From contig NZ_CAWVHE010000009.1 of the NCBI RefSeq assembly GCF_963929015.1, positions 1-64,000 of the forward strand: DNA of 64,000 nt, written 5' to 3'. The notes beneath the pieces are model-generated. The model was not told the origin of the DNA, searched no databases, and was given only the letters and a program-made list of their open reading frames with translations. The position numbers and the translations under genes are program-made. Positions 24,913-33,788 of the stretch are shown here, in pieces (positions within the stretch are counted from its first letter, which is position 1; each line of letters starts with the position of its first letter). The DNA is from Merdimonas sp963929015. GTDB lineage: Bacteria > Bacillota > Clostridia > Lachnospirales > Lachnospiraceae.

Positions 24913-25767
24913 ATGAAACAATATAAAATCAAAAAAAATTCATTACAGGAAACCTTGATCATTCCTTTGTATGCCCGATGGCTCTGTTCGCAGAAATTTC
25001 CCGGATTGTTTCAGGATGAAACAGCCGGCGAGTTGATAAAAAAAGTGGATTATGACTTTTCTACATTAGAAAAACAATCGGAAAGTATCATGCATAGCTT
25101 TGGTGCATTGGAAGTAGCCATGCGCCAAAATGATCTTGCATGGGAGATACGGGACTATCTCTATCAACATCCAAACGCCGCAGTCATTAATCTTGGCTGC
25201 GGATTGGACAACACCGGACGAATGTGCGACAACGGTCAGTGCCATATCTGGAATATTGACCTGCCGGATGTGATTGCGCTGCGGAATCAATTGCTTCCTG
25301 CCGGAGAGCGGGAAGAAAATCTGGCTTGTGATTTAACAGATCTGAGCTGGATGAAAGCTGTACGGTTTGATCCTGAGAATGGTGCAGTACTGTTTGCCGC
25401 CGGTGTATTCTACTATTTTACTACAAACCAGATGAAGCAGTTGGTTAAGGCAATGGCCGAACACTTTCCGGGAGGACGTCTGGTTTTTGATGCAGCAGGC
25501 AAAACCGCTGTCAAACTAATGCTGAAAACCTGGGTAAAACAGGCGGGGATCAAGGATGTCGGTGCATATTTCTCCGTAAAGGATGCCAAAGGAGAGCTGG
25601 AGAGCTGGTCACCATTGCTCTCTGTTTCCAGCTGCGGGTATATGCAGGGCTATCAGAAACTGGAGGGATCGGGGGTAAGATCCATTCACCGCCTTCTGGC
25701 TAAAATCGCCGACGGACCGCTGCATTTGCAGATTGTGCGAGTGCGTTTTAAGGAGGAATCTGGATGA
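24913..25767 (+). CDS. Leucine-carboxyl-methyltransferase-like SAM enzyme
   Basis: About 284 residues from ATG 24913 (AGAGGC before it); an upstream ATG at 24871 lacks a ribosome site. It belongs to the LCM/PPM1 group of SAM methyltransferases: INLGCGLDNTGRM (SAM-binding motif I), IWNIDLPDVIALRNQLLP (motif II) and AGVFYYF (post-motif). In bacteria this group is often tied to secondary metabolism; the substrate is unknown. It overlaps the next gene by 4 bases and is followed by two further methyltransferases. Confidence 0.85.
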   Translation: MKQYKIKKNSLQETLIIPLYARWLCSQKFPGLFQDETAGELIKKVDYDFSTLEKQSESIMHSFGALEVAMRQNDLAWEIRDYLYQHPNAAVINLGCGLDNTGRMCDNGQCHIWNIDLPDVIALRNQLLPAGEREENLACDLTDLSWMKAVRFDPENGAVLFAAGVFYYFTTNQMKQLVKAMAEHFPGGRLVFDAAGKTAVKLMLKTWVKQAGIKDVGAYFSVKDAKGELESWSPLLSVSSCGYMQGYQKLEGSGVRSIHRLLAKIADGPLHLQIVRVRFKEESG

Positions 25768-26081
25768 ACTGGATGCGAACGATATTAGACGGATTTGCCA
25801 TGGCAGCCTATTTTAATTTATTTGCTGCTGCCGTGGCACTGTACAATCCCAGACTGATGTTTCCCAGCTACCCGCCTGCCATTATCAGGAGTGCGCCGGA
25901 ACCGCCCTCAAAAGCGGAGAATCGCTTTTACTGGCTATGGGTTCAAAGTGTGGATGAAAAGCTACGCATTGCCGGAGCATCTGTTGCAATGGCCATTGCT
26001 CCTGTGTCCCTTGATGGCGGCGGTGCAGGCAGGGATAGGAGTATTGTTGATGAGATTATTAATATAGAGGAGATAATGTAA
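25764..26081 (+). pseudogene. Membrane protein with internal deletion
   Basis: The N-terminal half (MNWMRTILDGFAMAAYFNLFAAAVALYNPRLMFPSYPPAI) runs in frame to FYWLW. After that the open frame reads non-membrane sequence, while frame +2 encodes GFKVWMKSYALPEHLLQWPL, LLCPLMAAVQAGIGVLLMRL and stops at 26067, a plausible native C-terminal membrane part. So a central piece was lost with a frameshift. It overlaps both neighbours (ATGA at 25764) and was probably a subunit of the same methyltransferase operon. Confidence 0.7.
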
Positions 26082-26896
26082 TGAACAAGAAAGAATTAAA
26101 ACAGGAGAATATTCGACTTGGAACTCACGGGGAAGACTACGGAAGCTGGATGTCCAATCCCGTGTTCTATATTATCGGCGGCATCACGGCTCTGGCCGTG
26201 GTTTTGGCCGTACTCTCTTTTTCGGTGTTCCACATCACGGTTCTCGGTGTTCTGTTCTCTGTTGTTGCGGCGGCGCTGATGGCCCTGCTGGTCTGGATCA
26301 CATGGATCAGGCGCCAGTATGCCTTTGGCGGCGGCGGAATCATGGAACAGGTTCATAGGGTTGTTCTCTCCCATCTGGACTATGATGGGCAGGGAAAGAT
26401 TTTGGAAGTAGGCTGTGGCTCCGGAGCACTGACAATCCGTGCGGCTCTGACATGGCCGAAAGCAAAAGTGATCGGTGTTGATTACTGGGGCGCTGTGTAC
26501 AATTACAGCAAAGCACTCTGCGAGAAGAATGCTGCCAGTGAGGGCGTGGCTTCCCGCTGTGTATTTCAGCACGGTGATGCAAAGCAGCTGGATTTTCCCG
26601 ATGAGAGCTTTGATGTAGTCATCAGCAACTATGTCTATCACAATGTTATGGGTGCTGATATGCAGAAACTGCTGCTGGAAAGCCTGCGGGTATTGAAAAA
26701 AGGCGGTGTCTTTGCACTCAACGATGATATGAAGCCAAAGCTGTACGGTGATATGGAAGATTTTGCGCAGAAACTGAGGGATATGGGGTATCAGGATGTT
26801 CGTCTCATTGATACTGCGCAGGAAGCTTTTGGTTCCCATGGCCGTGCTGCCATGATGATGCTGGGATCGTCCCGGCTGCTTGTCGGCAGAAAATAA
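26081..26896 (+). CDS. Membrane-anchored class I SAM methyltransferase
   Basis: This encodes 271 residues. Two N-terminal membrane spans (about 28-75) precede a methyltransferase domain: ILEVGCGSGALTI (motif I), VIGVDYWG (motif II), GDAKQLDFPDESFDVVISNYVYHN (motifs post-I/II) and SLRVLKKGGVFALND. This form of methyltransferase, tethered to the membrane, may act on lipids or a membrane-bound product. It is the third gene of the cluster, with AGGAGA before ATG. Confidence 0.85.
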   Translation: MNKKELKQENIRLGTHGEDYGSWMSNPVFYIIGGITALAVVLAVLSFSVFHITVLGVLFSVVAAALMALLVWITWIRRQYAFGGGGIMEQVHRVVLSHLDYDGQGKILEVGCGSGALTIRAALTWPKAKVIGVDYWGAVYNYSKALCEKNAASEGVASRCVFQHGDAKQLDFPDESFDVVISNYVYHNVMGADMQKLLLESLRVLKKGGVFALNDDMKPKLYGDMEDFAQKLRDMGYQDVRLIDTAQEAFGSHGRAAMMMLGSSRLLVGRK

Positions 26897-26920
26897 TTCA
26901 TTAAAACAGGAGGTTGGGCT

Positions 26921-27727
26921 ATGTCTAAGTTAGGAGTCGTGGAGGATACCTTGTTTGTCCCTATGCTGGGCAGAATCTATGCCAGTGAGCACTGCCCGCA
27001 AATTTTATATGATAAAAAAGCATTGGAATTGAAAAAGAAGCTGCCTTCAGACTTGATTGAAAAGAATATGCAGAACCAGTATACTCTCTTGGCCTCTGCC
27101 TCCCGGTCTGCCAATATGGATCGGTTTATTCAGTCTTTTTTGGAACGCAGACCGAACGGTGTGATTGTCCAGCTGGGCTGTGGGCTGGAGACAACCTATT
27201 ACCGCTGTGATAACAGAAGGACACACTGGTATGCCGTGGATCTGCCTCATGTCATTGACTACCGGAGGGAACTGCTCCCGGAATTGGAACGAGAAACCTA
27301 TCTTGCAGGAGATGCCTTTTCCGAAGACTGGATCAGACAAGTTCGTAAAGAATTTCCCGATGCTCCTATTCTCGTTACTGCAGGTGGATTATTCCATTAT
27401 TTTGAGGAAAATAAGGTCATTTCCCTTTTGCGTATGATAGGACAGTCTGGAAATATGGAAGTTGTTTTTGATACCGTGAACAAAAAAGGCATGGCTATGA
27501 TGCAAAAGAAGTACATGAAGCAGGTAGGCCATGCCGATGCGCAGATGTTCTTTTATGTGGATGCAGCAAAAGAACTGGCAGCAAAGATCAGGGGTAATGT
27601 GAAGGTGATTGCGGAGGAACCTTACTATCGTCACATCCCCAGAAATGGTCTGAACTTGTCTACAAGGCTCAGCATGGCGGTTTCAGATCGGCTCTGTATG
27701 GTGAAGATGATACAGTTGAAATTGTAA
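26921..27727 (+). CDS. Second LCM-type SAM methyltransferase
   Basis: This encodes 268 residues, ribosome site AGGAGG. It is paralogous to the product of 24913-25767: IVQLGCGLETTYYRCD (motif I), WYAVDLPHVIDYRRELLPEL (motif II) and TAGGLFHYFEENKV. It closes the methyltransferase cluster. Two LCM-type copies plus a membrane-tethered methyltransferase in one operon is notable. No terminator is obvious downstream. Confidence 0.85.
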   Translation: MSKLGVVEDTLFVPMLGRIYASEHCPQILYDKKALELKKKLPSDLIEKNMQNQYTLLASASRSANMDRFIQSFLERRPNGVIVQLGCGLETTYYRCDNRRTHWYAVDLPHVIDYRRELLPELERETYLAGDAFSEDWIRQVRKEFPDAPILVTAGGLFHYFEENKVISLLRMIGQSGNMEVVFDTVNKKGMAMMQKKYMKQVGHADAQMFFYVDAAKELAAKIRGNVKVIAEEPYYRHIPRNGLNLSTRLSMAVSDRLCMVKMIQLKL

Positions 27728-27834
27728 AATTCAATGAAATCTGCCTGAGAGATTTGATTATTTTCCAAGGTGTGGTACAACTTTCCGGTCGGATTATACT
27801 AACTTAAAGGGCTATATTATATTTAAAAAGGGAA

Positions 27835-28564
27835 AGGAACGATCTTTTTCATAGACGAAGAAAATGTCTTTATCACGACAGAAAGATTTGCGGAGAAGTT
27901 CCGAAATTCAAATAACTATTTTGTTTTGATCACCAGGGAAAATTTATACACTCTGCCATACAGCGTGGAAGAAATATACGGAATTCACTGTTCCGGGAAA
28001 TATCACGATACAAAAAAAGCATATCAGTAACTGTATCGGATCTATTCTAATTATCAGAGTTTGCCGGTGAAACCGGAAGAGATAATAACAGAGGATTCTA
28101 ATTCGGGGTTTGAATTTTTTAAAGCGGTAGGGAAAGAAAATGGTATCAATTGCGAAAGCGCCGGAGGGAAATCTAACATTTTTCATATGCTGGAGCAGAC
28201 GGAAGAGAAAAAGATCTGCGTTATAGCAGACGGGGCAGCGATCGGACCAGAGGTGGACCGCCTTTATCAATATGCTTCCCGGAGGGATAATATATATCTG
28301 TATTTTCCAGAATCCTTTGAATGGCTTATCCTGAGTTCCGGATTGATTGAAGGGAAAGAACTTCAGGATATATTAGAGACTCCGGAAACGTATATTGACA
28401 GTAGAACGTATTTTAGCTGGGAAAGATTTTTCTCACATCTTTTGACAGAAAAGACCAGGAATACCTATCTGCAATACAGCAAGTCAAAATTGAACGAAGT
28501 TTATCTGCATGAAAAGAACCGGGAAATGATCTTAAAAGTGATAAAAGGAATAGAATGGAAATAA
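27835..28564 (+). pseudogene. Hypothetical protein broken by an in-frame stop
   Basis: One frame reads GTIFFIDEENVFITTERFAE, then FRNSNNYFVLITRENLYTLP, YSVEEIYGIHCSGKYHDTKK, AYQ, a TAA at 28028-28030, and continues LYRIYSNYQSLPVKPEEIIT, EDSNSGFEFFKAVGKE to the stop at 28564. The N-terminus (probably a P-loop region, judging from IIFIDE-like sequence) is missing. A TTG at 28061 could restart a 167-residue piece. Family members occur widely in gut Firmicutes with no known role, as I recall. Likely non-functional. Confidence 0.7.
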
Positions 28565-28577
28565 CTTTGTAAAAGGA

Positions 28578-29471
28578 TTATTTTTTCACTTCAAGCAGTT
28601 CCCGCAGAGATTGCAAAAAAAGATTTACCGCCTTGGAAAACACCTGATATTTTTTCCAGACGATGAATCCCCGCGCTTCCAGCCGGGGCGAAAGCGGGCG
28701 GAAGCAAAGATTGCTTCCCTGCGTGTGAATGAGCTTATCAAAACACAGAGCGTATCCAAGTCCTTCCTCTACCATTAGTGAGGCGTTAAAAAGCAGATTG
28801 TAGGTGGCCACAATATGCAGTTCCGATTCTTTCCGCTGCAGCCATTGATTCAGATAGGAGTCATCTCCTTTTTGGTGGGAAACAATCAGCGGTTTATCCC
28901 ACAGATCTTCCGGGCAGATTGCTTCTTTTTCTGCCAGCTGCGAATCTTTACGCATCAAAACGCCCCAGGTATCTTTGACAGAAATCGGAATGGCCTCATA
29001 TTTCTGTGGATCAATCTCTGTAAAAAGCAGCCCAAAATCAATCAGTCCTTTATCCAGATATTCCAATACATGCTCTGCATTGCCGCTGGAGATGTGATAC
29101 CGGATATCCGGATATTTTTGTTGCAGTTTTTTTGCAATCCGTGCAAACAAACGAACTGTTTCCGTTTCACCGGCCCCGATATAAACATTCCCCGCAATGG
29201 TTTCATTGGAGCCGGTGATTTCTTCTTCTGTGCGGCGCATCAGCGAAATCATTTCTTCCGCCCGTTTACGCAGGATCATCCCTTCTTCCGTTAAAATGAC
29301 TTTGCGGGAGCCTTTTACACCGCGAATGAGGAGCTGCTTGCCAAGTTCAGTTTCCAGCGCTTTGAGCTGCGTGGATAAAGCCGGCTGAGAGATGTGCAAA
29401 GACTCCGCTGCAGCAGTGATATTCTGCTCTCTGGCCACTGCCAGAAAGTATTCCAATAAACGAAATTCCAT
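28578..29471 (-). CDS. LysR-family transcriptional regulator
   Basis: About 297 residues from ATG 29471, preferred because AGGAGG lies 8 bases before it. The N-terminal HTH (EFRLLEYFLAVAREQNITAA, AESLHISQPALSTQLKALET) is followed by a LysR effector domain (GNVYIGAGETETVRLFA...). It is divergent from the operon at 29626-32380, whose members include an aldo/keto reductase, and presumably controls it from the 155-base gap. A TATAAT box lies at 29555-29560. Confidence 0.92.
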   Translation of the reverse strand: MEFRLLEYFLAVAREQNITAAAESLHISQPALSTQLKALETELGKQLLIRGVKGSRKVILTEEGMILRKRAEEMISLMRRTEEEITGSNETIAGNVYIGAGETETVRLFARIAKKLQQKYPDIRYHISSGNAEHVLEYLDKGLIDFGLLFTEIDPQKYEAIPISVKDTWGVLMRKDSQLAEKEAICPEDLWDKPLIVSHQKGDDSYLNQWLQRKESELHIVATYNLLFNASLMVEEGLGYALCFDKLIHTQGSNLCFRPLSPRLEARGFIVWKKYQVFSKAVNLFLQSLRELLEVKK

Positions 29472-29625
29472 CGAAACCACCTCCTGACACTCAGTATAGC
29501 GGACAACACCATAACCGTCAATTATGGAAATAAATAATAAATAAGTATTTGATATATAATGTGCTGACGTCTATACTATGATTTACAGAAATTCAGTTTG
29601 TGCTGATCCGTGGTGGTGAGAGAGA

Positions 29626-29883
29626 ATGCAGAAAAAACAATCCCTGGCTCAAAATGAAAATCCGTATGCCTATACCGTTTTGCAGAACCTGAAGGATGCC
29701 GGTTGTTCCGATGAGATGGTAGAAATGTTTATGGCGCTTCAGGACAGCGGGGATGAGGAACAGCAGCGCAGGCTTCTTTCACGCCACAGGAAACATTTGC
29801 TGGAGAAGCTCCATCGCAATCAAAGGCGGATCGACTGCCTGGACTATCTTATCTATCAGATGGAGACAAAGAAAGAGGAATAG
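29626..29883 (+). CDS. Small helical protein in LysR-linked operon
   Basis: This encodes 85 charged, helical residues (QNENPYAYTVLQNLKDAGCS, DEMVEMFMALQDSG, then HLLEKLHRNQRRIDCLDYLIYQMETKKEE). The C-terminal heptad-like pattern resembles the tail of MerR-type regulators, but no DNA-binding part is present. It is 14 bases before the DUF3737 gene, so it is translated with it. Function unknown. Confidence 0.7.
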   Translation: MQKKQSLAQNENPYAYTVLQNLKDAGCSDEMVEMFMALQDSGDEEQQRRLLSRHRKHLLEKLHRNQRRIDCLDYLIYQMETKKEE

Positions 29884-29897
29884 AAGGAGGTTTTCAT

Positions 29898-30749
29898 ATG
29901 AAAATGATTCAGGATCAGACCTTTGACGCAGAGCGTGTCTTTTACGGCAGCCACGACATCTTGGTAAAGGATTGCTCCTTTGACGGTCCCGCTGATGGCG
30001 AGAGTGCCTTTAAGGAGTGTAGCGATGTGCAGGTGGAACACAGCTTCTTCAATCTGCGTTATCCTTTCTGGCATGACCATGGCCTTGTCATCCGTGATTC
30101 CAGGATGACGCAGGCCTGCCGGGCGGCCCTGTGGTACTCTGACCACATGACCATCGAGAATACAAAGCTTCACGGGATCAAGGCCCTGCGCGAGTGTTCG
30201 GACATTCTGATGCGTGGCTGCGATGTGATCTCCCCGGAGTTCGGATGGTCGGCCAGGAATGTTGAAATGGAGGACTGCGACGTCGAAAGCGAATATTTTA
30301 TGATGCGTTCTTCCAATCTGCATTTTAACAATGTGCGGATGAAAGGCAAATATTCCTTCCAGTATATCGTGGATGCTGTATTTGAGAACTGCACCTTTGA
30401 TACGAAAGACGCCTTCTGGCACGGGAAAAACATCACAGTGCGTGACAGCGTAGTAAAAGGTGAGTATCTGGCCTGGTACAGCGAGAATATTACTTTTGAA
30501 AACTGTAAGATTATCGGGACACAGCCCCTGTGCTACTGCAAGGGACTGAAGCTCATTCACTGTGAAATGGAAGGCTGCGACCTGGCCTTTGAGCGGAGCG
30601 AAGTGGAAGCAACGGTCACCACGCCGGTTCTCAGCGTTAAAAATCCACTTCGCGGCAGCCGGATCACTGTCCCGGCAGTGGGTGAGATCATCCGCGATAT
30701 CGAAGAGGGGACAGGCACCGTGCAGATACAGCCAAAGGCGGGCTTCTGA
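29898..30749 (+). CDS. DUF3737 family protein
   Basis: This encodes 283 residues, ribosome site AAGGAGG. The repeating pattern (VKDCSFDG, FKECSDVQ, IRDSRMTQ, IENTKLHG, MEDCDVES, FENCTFDT, VRDSVVKG, FENCKIIG) is typical of the single-sheet right-handed beta-helix of DUF3737. Its biochemical role is unknown. In many gut Firmicutes it sits with a LysR regulator and an aldo/keto reductase, as here. The stop overlaps the next start (TGATG). Confidence 0.88.
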   Translation: MKMIQDQTFDAERVFYGSHDILVKDCSFDGPADGESAFKECSDVQVEHSFFNLRYPFWHDHGLVIRDSRMTQACRAALWYSDHMTIENTKLHGIKALRECSDILMRGCDVISPEFGWSARNVEMEDCDVESEYFMMRSSNLHFNNVRMKGKYSFQYIVDAVFENCTFDTKDAFWHGKNITVRDSVVKGEYLAWYSENITFENCKIIGTQPLCYCKGLKLIHCEMEGCDLAFERSEVEATVTTPVLSVKNPLRGSRITVPAVGEIIRDIEEGTGTVQIQPKAGF

Positions 30750-31246
30750 TGATGAAGAAAAAGGTTTTTTTCCTGTTGTTTCTATTACTTAGCACATCCG
30801 TACTGATGGACGGATGCGGGAGCCAGGAATCATCAGCGCCATCGCAGGAAGCAGAGAATAAAAAAAGTGAGTGGGTTGAGGAGGAAAACGGCGAAATGAA
30901 AATGAACGTCAATGTAAACGGCCAGGATTTTACTGCCACTTTGGAACAAAACAGCGCGGTTAGCGCTCTTGTCCAGATGATGGAGAACGGCCCTGTTACC
31001 TTACAGCTCAGTGATTATGCGGGTTTTGAAAAGGTGGGGCCGCTGGGCCAGAGCCTTCCGGCAAGCAACAGCCAGACCACGACCCAGTCCGGAGATATTG
31101 TGCTATATCAGGGAAATCAGATCGTTATGTTCTATGGTTCCAACTCCTGGAGTTATACAAGGATCGGTCGTATCGATGACCTCACCGGCTGGGAGGAAGC
31201 GCTGGTCAGCGGCGATGTGACGGTAACCTTATCAGTGGAGGACTAG
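30749..31246 (+). CDS. Cyclophilin-like lipoprotein
   Basis: This encodes 165 residues. The lipoprotein signal (KKKVFFLLFLLLSTSVLMDG with Cys after it) is followed by an acidic spacer and a cyclophilin-like fold (MNVNVNGQDFTATLEQNSAV, QTTTQSGDIVLYQGNQIVMF, WSYTRIGRIDDLTGW, VTVTLS), as in the bacterial cyclophilin-like domain family. Lipid-anchored on the outer face of the membrane. ATG 30752 is an equally good start. Part of the LysR-linked operon. Confidence 0.82.
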   Translation: MMKKKVFFLLFLLLSTSVLMDGCGSQESSAPSQEAENKKSEWVEEENGEMKMNVNVNGQDFTATLEQNSAVSALVQMMENGPVTLQLSDYAGFEKVGPLGQSLPASNSQTTTQSGDIVLYQGNQIVMFYGSNSWSYTRIGRIDDLTGWEEALVSGDVTVTLSVED

Positions 31247-31285
31247 GACTTATTGAGAGAATAAAAGGCAAGCAAGGAGGATTTT

Positions 31286-32380
31286 ATGGAGTATCGAAAA
31301 TTGCCTCACGGGGAGGAACAGATTAGTATCATCGGCATGGGAAACAGCTCTCTTGGCGCTTCGGGCGGGGAGGAAGCTGAAAAGACGATTGCCATGGCGC
31401 TGGAAAACGGCGTCAACTACTTTGACATGGCCGCCGGGGATGCCACGCCCTTTCCCGCCTATGGCCGGGTGGTATCCGGCTGCCGGCATAAAGTGTATTA
31501 TCAGGTCCATTTCGGTGCGGATTACCGCAGCGGCAAATACGGCTGGACACTGGACCTGGATGAGATCAGGCGTTCTGTCGACTGGCAGTTGAAAGCTCTT
31601 AAGACGGATTATATTGACTTTGGTTTTATCCACTGTATTGATGAACTTTCCGACCTGGAAAAGGCAGAGGCGCATGGAACCATCGCCTACATAGAGGAGT
31701 TGAAGCGGCAGGGCGTTATCCGGCACATCGGGCTTTCCTCTCACACGCCTGTTGTGGCAGAGAAAGTTTTGGATATGCACATCCTGGATATGCTGATGTT
31801 CAGCATCAACCCCGCCTACGACTACCGCCACGGGGAGTATGCCATCGGCAGCGGGGATGAACGGGCTGCGCTTTACCGCCGGTGCGAAGCGGAGGGCGTG
31901 GGCATTTCGGTGATGAAGGCGTTTAGCGCCGGGCAGTTGCTGGACGCAAAAACATCGCCTTTCGGCCAGGCCCTGACGGAGTACCAGTGTATGCAGTACG
32001 CCTTGGATCGTCCAGGTGTATTGACGGTACTGCCCGGTGTGCGGAACCGGGAAGATCTGAAGCGGATTCTCGGGTTTCTCATCGCCACAGAAGCGGAAAA
32101 GGATTATTCCATCCTTGGCAGTTTCACGCCTGCCGAGTCAAACGGCGTATGTGTGTACTGCAACCACTGTCAGCCCTGCCCTGCCGGTCTGGATGTGGGG
32201 CTTATCAACAAGTATTACGATCTGGCAAAGGCCGGTGACGGGCTGGCCCGGGATCACTACGCCCATATGGAGCGTAAGGCATCGCATTGTGTCTCCTGCG
32301 GCCACTGTGATGCCCGCTGTCCCTTCCATGTCAGCCAAAGCTGGCGAATGAAGGAGATTGCAGCGTACTTCGGAGAGTAA
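31286..32380 (+). CDS. Aldo/keto reductase with C-terminal ferredoxin domain
   Basis: This encodes 364 residues, ribosome site AAGGAGG. It has an AKR TIM barrel (MEYRKLPHGEEQISIIGMGN start, NYFDMAAGD active-site Asp, FGFIHCID) followed by a 4Fe-4S part with CVYCNHCQPCP (about 288-298) and CVSCGHCDARCPF (about 334-346). This YcfS/YakC-like fused type reduces carbonyls; the electron route through the clusters is family knowledge, the substrate unknown. The last gene of the operon; its stop is immediately followed by the 32-bp repeat copy. Confidence 0.9.
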   Translation: MEYRKLPHGEEQISIIGMGNSSLGASGGEEAEKTIAMALENGVNYFDMAAGDATPFPAYGRVVSGCRHKVYYQVHFGADYRSGKYGWTLDLDEIRRSVDWQLKALKTDYIDFGFIHCIDELSDLEKAEAHGTIAYIEELKRQGVIRHIGLSSHTPVVAEKVLDMHILDMLMFSINPAYDYRHGEYAIGSGDERAALYRRCEAEGVGISVMKAFSAGQLLDAKTSPFGQALTEYQCMQYALDRPGVLTVLPGVRNREDLKRILGFLIATEAEKDYSILGSFTPAESNGVCVYCNHCQPCPAGLDVGLINKYYDLAKAGDGLARDHYAHMERKASHCVSCGHCDARCPFHVSQSWRMKEIAAYFGE

Positions 32381-32411
32381 AAAATAGTGAAAAAATAGTG
32401 TAATTTTAGTG
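32380..32411 (+). repeat. 32-bp direct repeat, copy 2
   Basis: A perfect copy of 22688-22719, starting at the last base of the reductase stop codon. The two copies bracket 9.66 kb holding the Fic, tRNA scar, methyltransferase and LysR-operon region. Confidence 0.8.
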
Positions 32412-32436
32412 GAAGAAAAATAAAAAAATGGCATAG

Positions 32437-32468
32437 AAAAAACGAGAACTGTTCGGTTCTCGTTTTTT
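32437..32468. terminator. Bidirectional terminator
   Basis: A perfect stem AAAAAACGAGAAC / GTTCTCGTTTTTT with loop TGTTCG, placed between the convergent reductase and AAA ATPase genes; A and T runs on both sides allow both directions. Confidence 0.92.
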
Positions 32469-32482
32469 CTGCAAAATACGGA

Positions 32483-33757
32483 TTAAATGAGCCAAACGGG
32501 TACATACCAGTTCTTTTCGTCCACAGGCAGCAGATCATTTGCCATACAGACCACACTTCCTGTTCCAATCTCGACCTTCAAAGACTCCAACCCTTCGAAA
32601 GCCGGTTCTCTGGTAACGGGTTCCAATACCTTGAAGTTTTTAATCGCGGTTTTGCCTGGTGACGCCGATTTTTTGATCTCTATCGGGGAAAGCATACCAT
32701 TTTGATATAGCAGCAGGTCGATTTCTTTCTTGTCTTTATCCCTGTAATAGAAAATAGGCGGCTCTTTTCCTGCGTTCAGATAACTCTTATAAATCTCTGA
32801 AAAAACATAACTCTCAAAGAAAGCCCCGGACATGGCGCCTCTTTCCAGTGCTTCGGGATTACCCCATTTTAAAAGGTACGCTGCCAGGCCGGTGTCCAGG
32901 AAATGGAGCAGTGGCATCTTTACCACCCGTTTGAGTGCATTGTTGTGATAAGGCTGTACAAGTGCAATGATATGAGACGACACCAAAATAGAGAGCCATT
33001 TTTTTGCCGTTGGAGCTGAAACGCCCGCGGCACTCGCCAGTTCCTCATAGACAACAGGTTTTGAGGTCTGTGCAGCAACAATCGTCATAAAATTGTAAAA
33101 CTGCATTTCATCCGCGACCTGTGCCAGATCCCGAATATCCCTTTGCAGATAGGTGTCAACATAGGAGCGGTAATAAGTCTCCCAGTCCACATTTTCATCT
33201 GCATAGAGTTCCGGCATAGAACCTTTGAATATCCGGCGGTAGATCTCATTTAAATCTCTTTTTCTTTTTACGGGCAAACGCTCCATCAAATACCCGGCTT
33301 CTGTCTGGAAAGGCTCGCTTGGTTCATGATAGATTTCCGCATTGGATAATCCCAGCAGGTTCACGATTCCAACCCGTCCGGCCAGACTTTCGCTGACATT
33401 TTTCATAAGGCGGAAAACCTGCGAGCCTGTGATCCAGAAATCACCTTTTTTCTTAGAATGGTCAACACTCATTTTGATGTAGGGCAGCAGCTCTGTTGCA
33501 TACTGGATCTCATCAATCAGTACCGGTGGAGAATACCTCTGTAAAAACAGGGCAGGATCGTGTTTTGCCAGGTAGCGGACATCAGGATCATCCAGAGTCA
33601 CATATTTACGCTCTATGCCTTCATTTTGCTGTGCCTCTGCCATTCTTTGCAATAAGGTCGTTTTTCCAACCTGTCTGGGGCCAGTTACCAGCAGCACCGG
33701 AAACATTTTGGACACCCGTGCAATCGTATCTTCCGCAGCTCGTTTGATATATGCCAT
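32483..33757 (-). CDS. AAA_14/DUF4143 ATP-binding protein
   Basis: This encodes 424 residues. Walker A LVTGPRQVGKTTLLQR (about 23-38) and Walker B-like PVLIDEIQYA form the AAA_14 domain; the rest (about 200-400, LDTGLAAYLLKWGN, FFESYVFSEIYKSYL, YYRDKDKKEIDLLLY) is DUF4143 with a nuclease-like EIDLL motif. The family is widespread in gut anaerobes, with unknown function and suspected DNA or defence roles. GGGAGA precedes ATG. The intact IS at 33789 was inserted only 31 bases upstream of this start, so its native promoter is probably displaced. Confidence 0.9.
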   Translation of the reverse strand: MAYIKRAAEDTIARVSKMFPVLLVTGPRQVGKTTLLQRMAEAQQNEGIERKYVTLDDPDVRYLAKHDPALFLQRYSPPVLIDEIQYATELLPYIKMSVDHSKKKGDFWITGSQVFRLMKNVSESLAGRVGIVNLLGLSNAEIYHEPSEPFQTEAGYLMERLPVKRKRDLNEIYRRIFKGSMPELYADENVDWETYYRSYVDTYLQRDIRDLAQVADEMQFYNFMTIVAAQTSKPVVYEELASAAGVSAPTAKKWLSILVSSHIIALVQPYHNNALKRVVKMPLLHFLDTGLAAYLLKWGNPEALERGAMSGAFFESYVFSEIYKSYLNAGKEPPIFYYRDKDKKEIDLLLYQNGMLSPIEIKKSASPGKTAIKNFKVLEPVTREPAFEGLESLKVEIGTGSVVCMANDLLPVDEKNWYVPVWLI

Positions 33758-33777
33758 GACAATCTCTCCCTTCGGTT

Positions 33778-33788
33778 ATAGTATAAGT
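33778..33788. repeat. IS target-site duplication, left
   Basis: ATAGTATAAGT occurs here and again at 35543-35553, directly flanking the intact IS. Confidence 0.85.

Noticed and set aside
26096..26839. 247-codon minus-strand frame
   Set aside because: Antisense of the membrane-anchored methyltransferase; no ribosome site.
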